In this document: positions 1 to 5,520 of the stretch, piece by piece
Layout of the letters: every line of letters begins with the position of its first letter
Position numbering within the stretch: position 1 is the first letter of the stretch
DNA from: Chryseobacterium gleum
Lineage (GTDB): Bacteria; Bacteroidota; Bacteroidia; Flavobacteriales_D; Crocinitomicaceae
Length of the DNA: 8,225 nt
Assembly (NCBI GenBank): GCA_945877005.1
Contig: CAMCQL010000074.1
Span: 1 to 8,225, forward strand
Direction: 5' to 3'
Translations under genes and position numbers: made by a program
The notes under the pieces: model-generated
Told to the model about the DNA's origin: nothing
What the model saw: the letters and a program-made list of their open reading frames with translations, nothing else
Databases searched by the model: none

Positions 1-107
1 CGCCTAACTTCTTTCAATGTTTCAGCAACGTTAATTTCTGTAATTTGTCCTTGACCTTTTAATACTTTAAAGGCTCTTTCAAACTTTTCCGATAAATTTT
101 CAAACAT
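1..107 (-). CDS. ffh: Signal recognition particle protein Ffh, N-terminal fragment
   Basis: Only the first 35 codons are present; the gene runs off the left edge. Ffh is the GTPase that binds 4.5S RNA and signal sequences on nascent chains and delivers ribosomes to the membrane receptor FtsY. The visible residues begin MFENLSEKFERAFKVLKG and continue with QGQITEINVAETLKEVR, which closely matches the start of the Ffh N-domain helical bundle, including the conserved G-x-I-(T/S)-E-x-(N/D)-(V/I) stretch. The ATG lies about 20 bases downstream of a strong Bacteroidota -7 box, which supports this start. The GTPase G domain and the methionine-rich M domain would lie outside the window. Ffh and FtsY share related N-domains, but this sequence fits Ffh much better. 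Confidence 0.9.
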   Translation of the reverse strand, partial: MFENLSEKFERAFKVLKGQGQITEINVAETLKEVR

Positions 108-129
108 AATGGTAACTAATTGTAAAATG

Positions 130-137
130 CAAATGTA
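130..137 (-). promoter_or_regulatory. Putative ffh promoter, Bacteroidota -7 box
   Basis: On the minus strand this reads TACATTTG, a perfect match to the Bacteroidota primary-sigma -7 consensus TAnnTTTG. About 20 bases upstream is TTTT, a partial match to the -33 TTTG element. Transcription would start near 123 and leave a leader of roughly 15 bases before the ffh ATG at 107. This is a consensus match only. Confidence 0.55.
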
Positions 138-299
138 GGGAAAAAGAAGGAATATTTAAAATTGAATGTGTATTGAATAAGAGTAAACGCATTCAAAATC
201 ATGCTGTTTTTTTTCGCAAATAATCCTTCTAACTGCCTGTACTTTTTCTTTTTGATAAATTACAAGCTCAAAAGCAATTTCTTTTTGATTGAATTTTGA

Positions 300-995
300 C
301 TATTTATTTTTTAATGTGTAATACCACTCCTCACCTAAACGAACGTTCAATGTGTCAAAATTTCTAATTATAAGATCTTTATAATAACTATAAATCATCC
401 CTTTATTTTTCGCGTAGATTTCAAATTGTTTTTTAAAATCAACCAACGTATAAAAAGGGGTTGCACCAATTGTCAAAGTTGAATCATACTCCACCCCGCT
501 TAAAGAGACTTTCTGATGCAGTTGTTTGAACATTAATTGAACTGGTGGTATGTCATTGTATGGAAATGCATTCCAATTTATCGAAGTAGAAAAAGGAAAT
601 TTAAGAGCAACCCTAGATATATTGTCTAATTTTTTTACCCAGGAATCCCCCACTATACTGAACGTTCCTTTTTTATAAAATACCCAAGAAGACGAAAAAG
701 AATCAAATTTATAGTAATTCACAACTTTATTGATTGTATTAGAATTATCAATAAAAGTATCATACAACTCTTGTTTCAAAAGATAAGTTATCGTGTCGTG
801 TTTATCTACCTCATCATCATGAACTATATGTTGCACTTCGTAAACCTTACTATCATCCCCATCAATATAAAGTAACTCATCCTTTGAAATGGATGCATCT
901 AATGAAAGTGGTTTAGAAATGTCTTTTTTACACCCAAGAACAACGAGTGAAATCATACCCAAAGAAACGAAACAGCTAATTCGAAATTGAATCAT
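300..995 (-). CDS. Putative lipoprotein of unknown function
   Basis: A 231-residue protein with an N-terminal lipoprotein signal: a basic start (MIQFR), a hydrophobic core at about residues 8-20, and the lipobox VLGC ending at Cys22, followed by KKD. It should be lipidated and anchored in the inner or outer membrane; the residues after the cysteine do not form a clean surface-export signal. The mature part is rich in aromatic and charged residues, has no further membrane segment, and matches no family I recognise. Its ATG overlaps the stop of the upstream MORN/YwqK-type gene in an ATGA (992-995), so translation is probably coupled, and it is the last gene of the five-gene minus-strand cluster. 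The stop is TAG, and the same frame stays open for 47 more codons. The CDS call is firm; function is unknown. Confidence 0.8.
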   Translation of the reverse strand: MIQFRISCFVSLGMISLVVLGCKKDISKPLSLDASISKDELLYIDGDDSKVYEVQHIVHDDEVDKHDTITYLLKQELYDTFIDNSNTINKVVNYYKFDSFSSSWVFYKKGTFSIVGDSWVKKLDNISRVALKFPFSTSINWNAFPYNDIPPVQLMFKQLHQKVSLSGVEYDSTLTIGATPFYTLVDFKKQFEIYAKNKGMIYSYYKDLIIRNFDTLNVRLGEEWYYTLKNK

Positions 996-1729
996 TTCTT
1001 TTGAGTTTTTTTCTTTAAAAATTTTTGTAATTCTTCTTCCGATAATCTTTTTCCTGAATGAAAATAACTTTTCCCTGATTCAACTCCTTCTTCATTGAAT
1101 GCATAGCACCAACCTTCCTTTGCTCCATTCAAAAAAGTATCTTTAATCATTAGTTTTCCATTAGGATGGTAACTTAAGGCATCTCCTACACATTTCCCTT
1201 TCTCATAATTGGAAGAATGTTTTAACACACCGTTATCAAAATATTCAATAAATCCACCATCTCGAATACCATCTTTGTAATTACTCATTTGGGAAACACG
1301 ATTAGTCGTATCTCTTAAATTTTCAGGGACATAAAAAACAGTTCTCTTTCCGTGCAATACACCCTTTTTATAATTTTCAATCAATCCTAGGTGTCCTCGA
1401 TTGCCATAAAAAGTCCATGTACTGTCTTTTTCTTTTCCAATAAATTTACCCTCTGCAAGTATCACTTCGTTTTCATGAAAAAGCACAGAATACGAAATAC
1501 CAGTATTATAAATAAAATTGGTTCTTGCTTTTATTTTTCCCGTTTGAAAAAAATAAATAAACTCACCGTAGGGAAGATCATCTTTAAATTGTCCTTTGAA
1601 CTCGACTGATTTTGAATTCGGGTACGTTTTAACCCATTCTCCTTGTTTTTTTCCTTTATCGTCCACTTTATTTTGGGCAAACATTAGTTGTGATACTATG
1701 AAACAAAACAAAACTACAATAGACTTCAT
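992..1729 (-). CDS. Secreted MORN-repeat / YwqK-family protein
   Basis: A 245-residue protein with a Sec signal peptide (hydrophobic residues 4-17, likely cleaved after Ala18 in MFA-Q). The mature part is made of degenerate MORN-like units of the form G-x-W/F-x-x-Y-x-x-G-x-L-x-x-x-x-x-Y-x-x-G. Clear ones lie around residues 30-65, 94-120, 127-152, 159-180 and 182-225, for example GGFIEYFDNGVLK and GDALSYHPNGKLM. It ends in a lysine-rich tail (KKKTQKK). Such proteins are common in Bacteroidota and are often labelled YwqK-family antitoxins by homology, but no toxin gene is adjacent, so that label should not be read as a function. MORN repeats usually mediate protein or membrane contacts. The gene starts 15 bases after the HAD gene and overlaps the lipoprotein gene by 4 bases, so both probably act at the envelope together. 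Confidence 0.82.
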   Translation of the reverse strand: MKSIVVLFCFIVSQLMFAQNKVDDKGKKQGEWVKTYPNSKSVEFKGQFKDDLPYGEFIYFFQTGKIKARTNFIYNTGISYSVLFHENEVILAEGKFIGKEKDSTWTFYGNRGHLGLIENYKKGVLHGKRTVFYVPENLRDTTNRVSQMSNYKDGIRDGGFIEYFDNGVLKHSSNYEKGKCVGDALSYHPNGKLMIKDTFLNGAKEGWCYAFNEEGVESGKSYFHSGKRLSEEELQKFLKKKTQKK

Positions 1730-1744
1730 ATGCTAATTATAAAA

Positions 1745-2293
1745 TTAAAAAACTAACTGATCCAACCTTTCTAATGCAAGATCTGGCTGAAAAAGAATTT
1801 GCTCGCGACTTTTGATAACAACAGTTTTCATACCTAAATTCTTGCCAAATTGAATGTCTGAATCGGTATCGCCTACCATAATTGATTTATTAAAATCAAT
1901 CTCTGGAAATTTATTTTTTGCTTGTAAAGCCATAAAAGGATGAGGTTTTCGTTCTTTTAACTCCGAATTCTTCAAACTAGTTGCAGCAAAAACTTCATCA
2001 ATCCTTCCCTTAGCAGCTGACACTTCATTCAACATATGTTGGTGAATTAACGTTAACTGCTCTAAACTCATCTCTCCTTTACCAACTCCTTGTTGATTGG
2101 TAACAACGATAATTCTCTGAAAAATGGTTGCAAAATACGTTAACGAATTAAGCACTCCATCCATAAAAACAAAATCTAAAACACCCTGGATATAACCATC
2201 AAAATTACGTTGATTGATCACACCATCTCTATCTAAAAAAAGAGTCCAACTTGAGTCAACCTCTGCTAACCAACTATTAGAGTTCACTTTCAA
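1745..2293 (-). CDS. HAD-IIIA phosphatase, GmhB/HisB-N-like
   Basis: A HAD-superfamily hydrolase of 182 residues, close to the usual size for D-glycero-D-manno-heptose-1,7-bisphosphate 7-phosphatase (GmhB) and the histidinol-phosphatase domain. Motif I is FLDRDGVIN with nucleophile Asp21 and acid/base Asp23; motif II is VVTNQQGVGKG (Thr65-Asn66); motif III is Lys116 in RKPHP; motif IV is GDTDSD (Asp142 and Asp146). The cysteines that bind zinc in the loop before RKPHP of classical GmhB are missing here. No ATG occurs in frame before motif I: the frame opens right after a TGA and offers TTG at 2293 or GTG at 2287. Either start overlaps the end of the glycosyltransferase (17 or 11 bases), which suggests translational coupling. 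It probably dephosphorylates a sugar phosphate for glycan synthesis, but the substrate is inferred from family and context. Confidence 0.86.
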   Translation of the reverse strand: MKVNSNSWLAEVDSSWTLFLDRDGVINQRNFDGYIQGVLDFVFMDGVLNSLTYFATIFQRIIVVTNQQGVGKGEMSLEQLTLIHQHMLNEVSAAKGRIDEVFAATSLKNSELKERKPHPFMALQAKNKFPEIDFNKSIMVGDTDSDIQFGKNLGMKTVVIKSREQILFQPDLALERLDQLVF

Positions 2294-3227
2294 TCAAATA
2301 ATTATTTCTAATTGCCGAATTCCCACCAATTAATTCAGCTATGAATCCTGCTAAAAAGAACTGAACTCCTAATACCATGCAAAACAAGGTTAGTAAAAAC
2401 TCTGTTCTGTCAACTAAAAGTTTAGATGTTTTATGCAGGAAAAGTTTATCAATAATTAAGTAAAATGCGAATGAAAAACCAATGATAAACAACAACATAC
2501 CTATCGTCCCGAAGAAATGCATTGGTTTTTTACCAAATTTACCCATAAACGCAACGGTTAACAAATCTAATGGACCGTGAATAAATCGATTAAATCCAAA
2601 CTTTGAATACCCATATTTTCTAGCTTGATGTTGCACTACTTTTTCACCAATCTTACTGAAACCAGCAAATTTAACGAGCGGGGGAATATAACGATGCATA
2701 TCCCCATAAATCTCAATACTCTTAACCACCTCAAGTTTGTACGCTTTTAAACCACAATTAAAATCATGTAAATAAATACCCGTTATTTTGCGAGCAGCCC
2801 AATTGTACAATTTAGTGGGAATAGTTTTAGAAAGTGGGTCGTGTCTTTCTTTTTTCCAACCAGAAACAAGATCAAAGTCAGAGTTAACGATCAGTTCATA
2901 CAACGCAGGGATTTCATCTGGACTATCTTGTAAATCGGCATCCATGGTTATTACAACGCGACCAGTTGCTTTTTCAAAACCTTTTTGAAGTGCTGCTGAT
3001 TTACCGTAATTTCTTTGAAATTTAATGCCTTTAACGCATCTGTTTTCACTACTTAATTGTTTGATGACATTCCAAGATCCATCTTTACTTCCGTCATCTA
3101 TGAAAATCACCTCATATGAAAAATTATTTTCACTCATGACTGACTGAATCCATTTATGCAACTCAATTAAGGATTCTTCCTCATTGAACAATGGAATTAC
3201 TACTGATATGTCTACATTAAAGTTCAA
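2277..3227 (-). CDS. Membrane-anchored family 2 glycosyltransferase (DPM1/ArnC/GtrB-like)
   Basis: A 316-residue GT2 enzyme. The GT-A domain has VVIPLFNEEESL (9-20), the nucleotide-sugar motif FIDDGS (42-47), RNYGKSAALQKGF (72-84), the metal-binding DADLQD (96-101) and the later HDFNCGLKAY region (154-163). Two transmembrane helices follow at about 238-260 and 276-300. This architecture is typical of enzymes that move a sugar from a nucleotide donor onto polyprenyl phosphate at the cytoplasmic face of the inner membrane. Donor and acceptor cannot be read from the sequence. The start appears to be TTG: an in-frame TAA lies at 3234-3236, the next in-frame candidate is the TTG at 3227, and AAGG sits just upstream; the nearby ATG at 3217 is out of frame. 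It lies 17 bases after a small membrane-protein gene and overlaps the phosphatase gene. Confidence 0.92.
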   Translation of the reverse strand: MNFNVDISVVIPLFNEEESLIELHKWIQSVMSENNFSYEVIFIDDGSKDGSWNVIKQLSSENRCVKGIKFQRNYGKSAALQKGFEKATGRVVITMDADLQDSPDEIPALYELIVNSDFDLVSGWKKERHDPLSKTIPTKLYNWAARKITGIYLHDFNCGLKAYKLEVVKSIEIYGDMHRYIPPLVKFAGFSKIGEKVVQHQARKYGYSKFGFNRFIHGPLDLLTVAFMGKFGKKPMHFFGTIGMLLFIIGFSFAFYLIIDKLFLHKTSKLLVDRTEFLLTLFCMVLGVQFFLAGFIAELIGGNSAIRNNYLIESEL

Positions 3228-3244
3228 AGGACCTTAGTTGAAGT

Positions 3245-3358
3245 TTATAAATAAAAAATAAGAGCAAGCACAAAAAGAAGAACAATTACCAAATATTGCC
3301 AGAAATCAACAAAATAAGGGGCGATTTTACGTGTCATTCCTTTGATTTTATTTAACAT
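3245..3358 (-). CDS. 37-residue single-pass membrane protein
   Basis: A short ORF from ATG (3356-3358) to TAA (3245-3247). The peptide has a basic N-terminal third (Lys4, Lys6, Arg10, Lys11), an amphipathic stretch APYFVDF, then one hydrophobic helix at about residues 20-37 (WQYLVIVLLFVLALIFYL) that reaches the C-terminus. By the positive-inside rule the N-terminus is cytoplasmic. A good Bacteroidota -7 box lies about 22 bases upstream of the ATG, and the stop is 17 bases before the glycosyltransferase start, so it looks like the first gene of the operon. A stabilising partner for the membrane-anchored glycosyltransferase is one possible role, but this is only inferred from position. Alternatively it could be a leader peptide that controls the operon. 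I recognise no named family. Confidence 0.6.
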   Translation of the reverse strand: MLNKIKGMTRKIAPYFVDFWQYLVIVLLFVLALIFYL

Positions 3359-3379
3359 GCTCAAGGTTACATTTACTCA

Positions 3380-3387
3380 CAAATATA
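3380..3387 (-). promoter_or_regulatory. Putative promoter of the envelope operon, -7 box
   Basis: On the minus strand this is TATATTTG, a perfect TAnnTTTG match. A possible -33 element CTTG lies upstream, but with a 24-base spacer, longer than ideal. Transcription would begin near 3373, leaving about 15 bases before the ATG of the small membrane protein. It would drive the five genes from 3358 down to 300. Confidence 0.5.
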
Positions 3388-3414
3388 AGTACTTAATCAT
3401 ATTATTACTCACAA

Positions 3415-3446
3415 GTTGATCGTATAATTCAAGTTTTTTACATTTT
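3415..3446 (+). promoter_or_regulatory. Putative promoter of the cold-shock gene
   Basis: GTTG at 3415-3418 and TACATTTT at 3439-3446 match the -33 (TTTG) and -7 (TAnnTTTG) elements with one mismatch each and a good 20-base spacer. Transcription would start near 3453, giving an AT-rich leader of about 50 bases with a long A run (3450-3458). Leaders of this kind are common on cold-shock genes. No alternative box closer to the ATG is better. Confidence 0.35.
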
Positions 3447-3505
3447 TTTAAAAAAAAACTACCATTTTATATACAACCTATTCTGATTATACTTATTATT
3501 GCATC

Positions 3506-3697
3506 ATGAATAAAGGTACAGTAAAATTTTTTAATGAGACTAAAGGTTTTGGTTTTATTAGAGAGGAAGATTCGAACAAAGAATATTTTGTTCACGTTAC
3601 AGGTTTAATTGATGAAATCAGAGAAAACGATGTTGTGACATTCGAACTTCAGGAAGGAAAAAAAGGTTTAAATGCAGTCAACGTAAAACAAGCATAG
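3506..3697 (+). CDS. Cold-shock domain protein, CspA family
   Basis: A 63-residue single-domain cold-shock protein, slightly shorter than the usual 65-70. It is a five-stranded OB-fold that binds single-stranded RNA and DNA and acts as an RNA chaperone or antiterminator. The sequence shows the family start GTVKFFNETKGFGFI, with RNP1 at 13-18 (KGFGFI) and RNP2 at 27-32 (YFVHVT; commonly FVHxS, so Thr replaces Ser), and an ending typical of the fold (GLNAVNVK). The residue that is Trp in E. coli CspA (KWFN) is Phe here. It has its own terminator and is probably a single-gene transcript. Whether it is cold-induced cannot be told from sequence. Confidence 0.95.
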   Translation: MNKGTVKFFNETKGFGFIREEDSNKEYFVHVTGLIDEIRENDVVTFELQEGKKGLNAVNVKQA

Positions 3698-3719
3698 TTT
3701 TTTTGTTAATTGATTTATT

Positions 3720-3727
3720 TACTTTTG
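3720..3727 (+). promoter_or_regulatory. Candidate -7 box upstream of the LRR-kinase gene
   Basis: TACTTTTG is a perfect TAnnTTTG match ending at the first base of the cold-shock terminator stem. The nearest TTTG upstream (3702-3705) is only 14 bases away, shorter than the usual spacer, so the promoter is incomplete. If real, transcripts for the kinase would start near 3734, inside the terminator hairpin, about 36 bases before its ATG. Confidence 0.25.
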
Positions 3728-3754
3728 AGGTCGGTTATCCGACCTCTTTTTTTT
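3727..3754 (+). terminator. Intrinsic terminator of the cold-shock gene
   Basis: A perfect 8-bp GC-rich stem (GAGGTCGG at 3727-3734, CCGACCTC at 3739-3746) with a TTAT loop is followed at once by eight T residues. It lies 30 bases after the cold-shock stop codon. The complementary strand lacks a T run, so it acts in the plus direction only. It should largely insulate the downstream kinase gene. Confidence 0.93.
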
Positions 3755-3769
3755 GCTTAAATTTTAGAC

Positions 3770-5071
3770 ATGACTGCACATACACTAGAAGAACTTTTGA
3801 ATTCACCCTCAAATAGCGTTAGGCACGCTAAAATTATTGATGCAAAATTAACCGCTTTTCCTGAGGAACTATTTAACCAAAAAGAAAGTCTTGAAATCAT
3901 TGATCTTTCAAATAACGAACTCACTGAATTACCAAGTACAATCACCGACTTTAAAAAATTAAAAATATTATTTCTTTCATTCAATAAATTCAGTGCATTC
4001 CCCTCAGTTCTTGCAAATTTTGAGCACTTAAAAATGATTGCTTTTAAATCAAATCAAATCAAAAAGATTGACGAAAACTCATTTCCAATTTCACTAAAAT
4101 GGTTGATTTTAACGGACAATAAAATTGAAGAAATCCCTGAGAGTATTGGGAATTGTCAACTTTTACAAAAGTTTGTCTTTGCAGGTAATAACATAAAAAA
4201 ACTACCCGAAACTATATCTAAATGTAAAAATTTAGAATTAGTTAGAGCCTCTGCAAATCAATTGACTGATTTCCCAACAGTATTCTTTACACTTCCAAAA
4301 TTAGCTTGGTTAGCTTTTGAAGGAAATCCATTCAGCACTTTACACTCCAATCAAACAGATAATATACTTCCTTACATCAATTGGGAGGAAATTGAATTAA
4401 AAGAACAGCTTGGCGAAGGTGCATCTGGAATTATTTCAAAAGGAAACTTCAAACAATCTCAAAAAGAGATTGCAATTAAAACATTTAAAGGAGATTTAAC
4501 CAGTGATGGTTATCCAAAAGATGAACTTGAGATTTCTTTATTAGCCGGAAAACACCCCCATTTAGTTCCACTTATCGCTCAAAGTAAAAACAAAGAACAA
4601 AACAAAGACGCACTTATTATGTCTTTCATTTCAAGTGAATTTAAAAATTTAGGTCTGCCGCCAAGCTTAGATTCATGTACGAGAGACGTGCTAAAAATAA
4701 ATGAAAAATGGACTCAGAAGCAACTCATCACATTGCTTAAAGGCATTGCTTCTGCGATGCAACATTTACACGCTAAAAAAATTTCCCACGGTGATTTATA
4801 CGCCCATAATATTTTGTATCATCCAATTAATTTCAATGCGTTTTTAGGAGACTTTGGTGCTGCTAGTTATTACGCGTCCTCTTTATACACCAATGAAATT
4901 GAACGAATTGACGTTAGGGCATTTGGGTACTTAATGGATGATTTAATTGATCTATTAGAAGCTCCAAGTAAAGAACTAACAGCAATCAAACAGTACTGTC
5001 TAAATGAAGAACTATTGAAACGTCCAACATTTTCAGAGATTGTTCCATTATTGATGGACATTAAAAGTTAA
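3770..5071 (+). CDS. Leucine-rich repeat / eukaryotic-type protein kinase fusion
   Basis: A 433-residue cytoplasmic protein with no signal peptide or membrane helix. Residues 41-190 hold seven leucine-rich repeats starting at L41, L64, L87, L109, L132, L155 and L178 (period 22-23, LxxLxLxxNxLxxLPxxI type, e.g. LEIIDLSNNELTELP), with a degenerate one before them. A kinase domain follows at about 208-430: glycine loop LGEGASG (214-220), AIK lysine Lys237, a helix-C glutamate (probably Glu254), catalytic loop HGDLYAHN (340-347, Asp342 and Asn347), DFG (361-363), DVRAFG (381-386) and KRPTF (417-421). The key ATP, metal and catalytic residues are present, so it is likely active on Ser/Thr or Tyr, although HRD is HGD, the usual loop lysine is Tyr, no APE motif is visible and the activation segment is very short. 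The LRRs probably bind a partner or substrate. LRR-kinase proteins are known in bacteria, but I cannot name this one's target. Confidence 0.9.
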   Translation: MTAHTLEELLNSPSNSVRHAKIIDAKLTAFPEELFNQKESLEIIDLSNNELTELPSTITDFKKLKILFLSFNKFSAFPSVLANFEHLKMIAFKSNQIKKIDENSFPISLKWLILTDNKIEEIPESIGNCQLLQKFVFAGNNIKKLPETISKCKNLELVRASANQLTDFPTVFFTLPKLAWLAFEGNPFSTLHSNQTDNILPYINWEEIELKEQLGEGASGIISKGNFKQSQKEIAIKTFKGDLTSDGYPKDELEISLLAGKHPHLVPLIAQSKNKEQNKDALIMSFISSEFKNLGLPPSLDSCTRDVLKINEKWTQKQLITLLKGIASAMQHLHAKKISHGDLYAHNILYHPINFNAFLGDFGAASYYASSLYTNEIERIDVRAFGYLMDDLIDLLEAPSKELTAIKQYCLNEELLKRPTFSEIVPLLMDIKS

Positions 5072-5124
5072 GTGGCCCTGATTTTTAAACATAATTTTAC
5101 CGATTACTAATCAATTGCATCTTT

Positions 5125-5131
5125 TATTTTG
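5125..5131 (+). promoter_or_regulatory. Weak candidate promoter box for the 13-residue-repeat protein
   Basis: TATTTTG resembles TAnnTTTG with one base missing between the two halves. It lies 35 bases before the ATG at 5166. No convincing -33 element is seen, so this is weak. The 94-base gap after the kinase stop contains no terminator-like hairpin, and cotranscription with the kinase is possible. Confidence 0.2.
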
Positions 5132-5165
5132 CTTTTACAAAACGTCAAATAAAAACCAACTATAA

Positions 5166-5498
5166 ATGAACTATTTATTATTCATTCTACCTTGTCTCTT
5201 TTCAGGATTAAGTTTCAGTCAAAAGATATTTTCAACCAAAGAAGCTTATTCTGCGGATGTTATTGTATTTGTTGTAAAAAATGAATACCAAGCAGATTTA
5301 AAAGTATTTAAATCAAAAAACCAATTTCAACCCAATCAAAACAAAGGGATTTGGTATTTTGTGGACAATCAATATACTGCAGATAAAAAAGTTTATTTCA
5401 CTGAAAATCAATATCAAGCTACTCTTAAACTATTTTTTGTGGAATATGAATATCAAGCCGGATGGAAAGATAAATCAAAGATGCATTTACTATATTGA
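5166..5498 (+). CDS. Small secreted repeat protein, DUF6150-like
   Basis: A 110-residue protein with a Sec signal peptide (hydrophobic residues 3-16, likely cleaved near SFS-QK, about residue 18), so the mature form of about 92 residues is periplasmic or exported. The mature chain is a run of 13-residue units of the form Y-x-A-D-x-x-V-x-F: starts at Tyr28, Tyr41, Phe54, Tyr70, Tyr83 and Tyr96, with three extra residues in the third unit around the motif GIWYFVDN. It ends KDKSKMHLLY. I recall this pattern, with GIWYFVD and the LLY end, from the DUF6150 family, whose function is unknown. Alternating aromatic and polar residues suggest short beta strands stacked in a repeat fold. It ends 22 bases from the convergent rdgB gene. 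Confidence 0.82.
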   Translation: MNYLLFILPCLFSGLSFSQKIFSTKEAYSADVIVFVVKNEYQADLKVFKSKNQFQPNQNKGIWYFVDNQYTADKKVYFTENQYQATLKLFFVEYEYQAGWKDKSKMHLLY

Positions 5499-5520
5499 TA
5501 AACAGAATTCTAATAAAAAA

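Noticed and set aside
203..301. Plus-strand 32-codon ORF starting MLFFFANNPSN
   Set aside because: Phe and Asn rich, no promoter or conserved feature, arises from T-rich DNA; the opposite strand has the better frame.
992..1729. Reading the YwqK-family gene as an antitoxin of a toxin-antitoxin pair
   Set aside because: It is secreted, 245 residues long, and the neighbouring lipoprotein does not resemble a toxin. The antitoxin label is a homology-transfer name.
5499..5520. Terminator between the convergent repeat-protein and rdgB genes
   Set aside because: Only an A/T run is present; no hairpin stem could be formed in the 22 bases or the adjoining gene ends that I could see.
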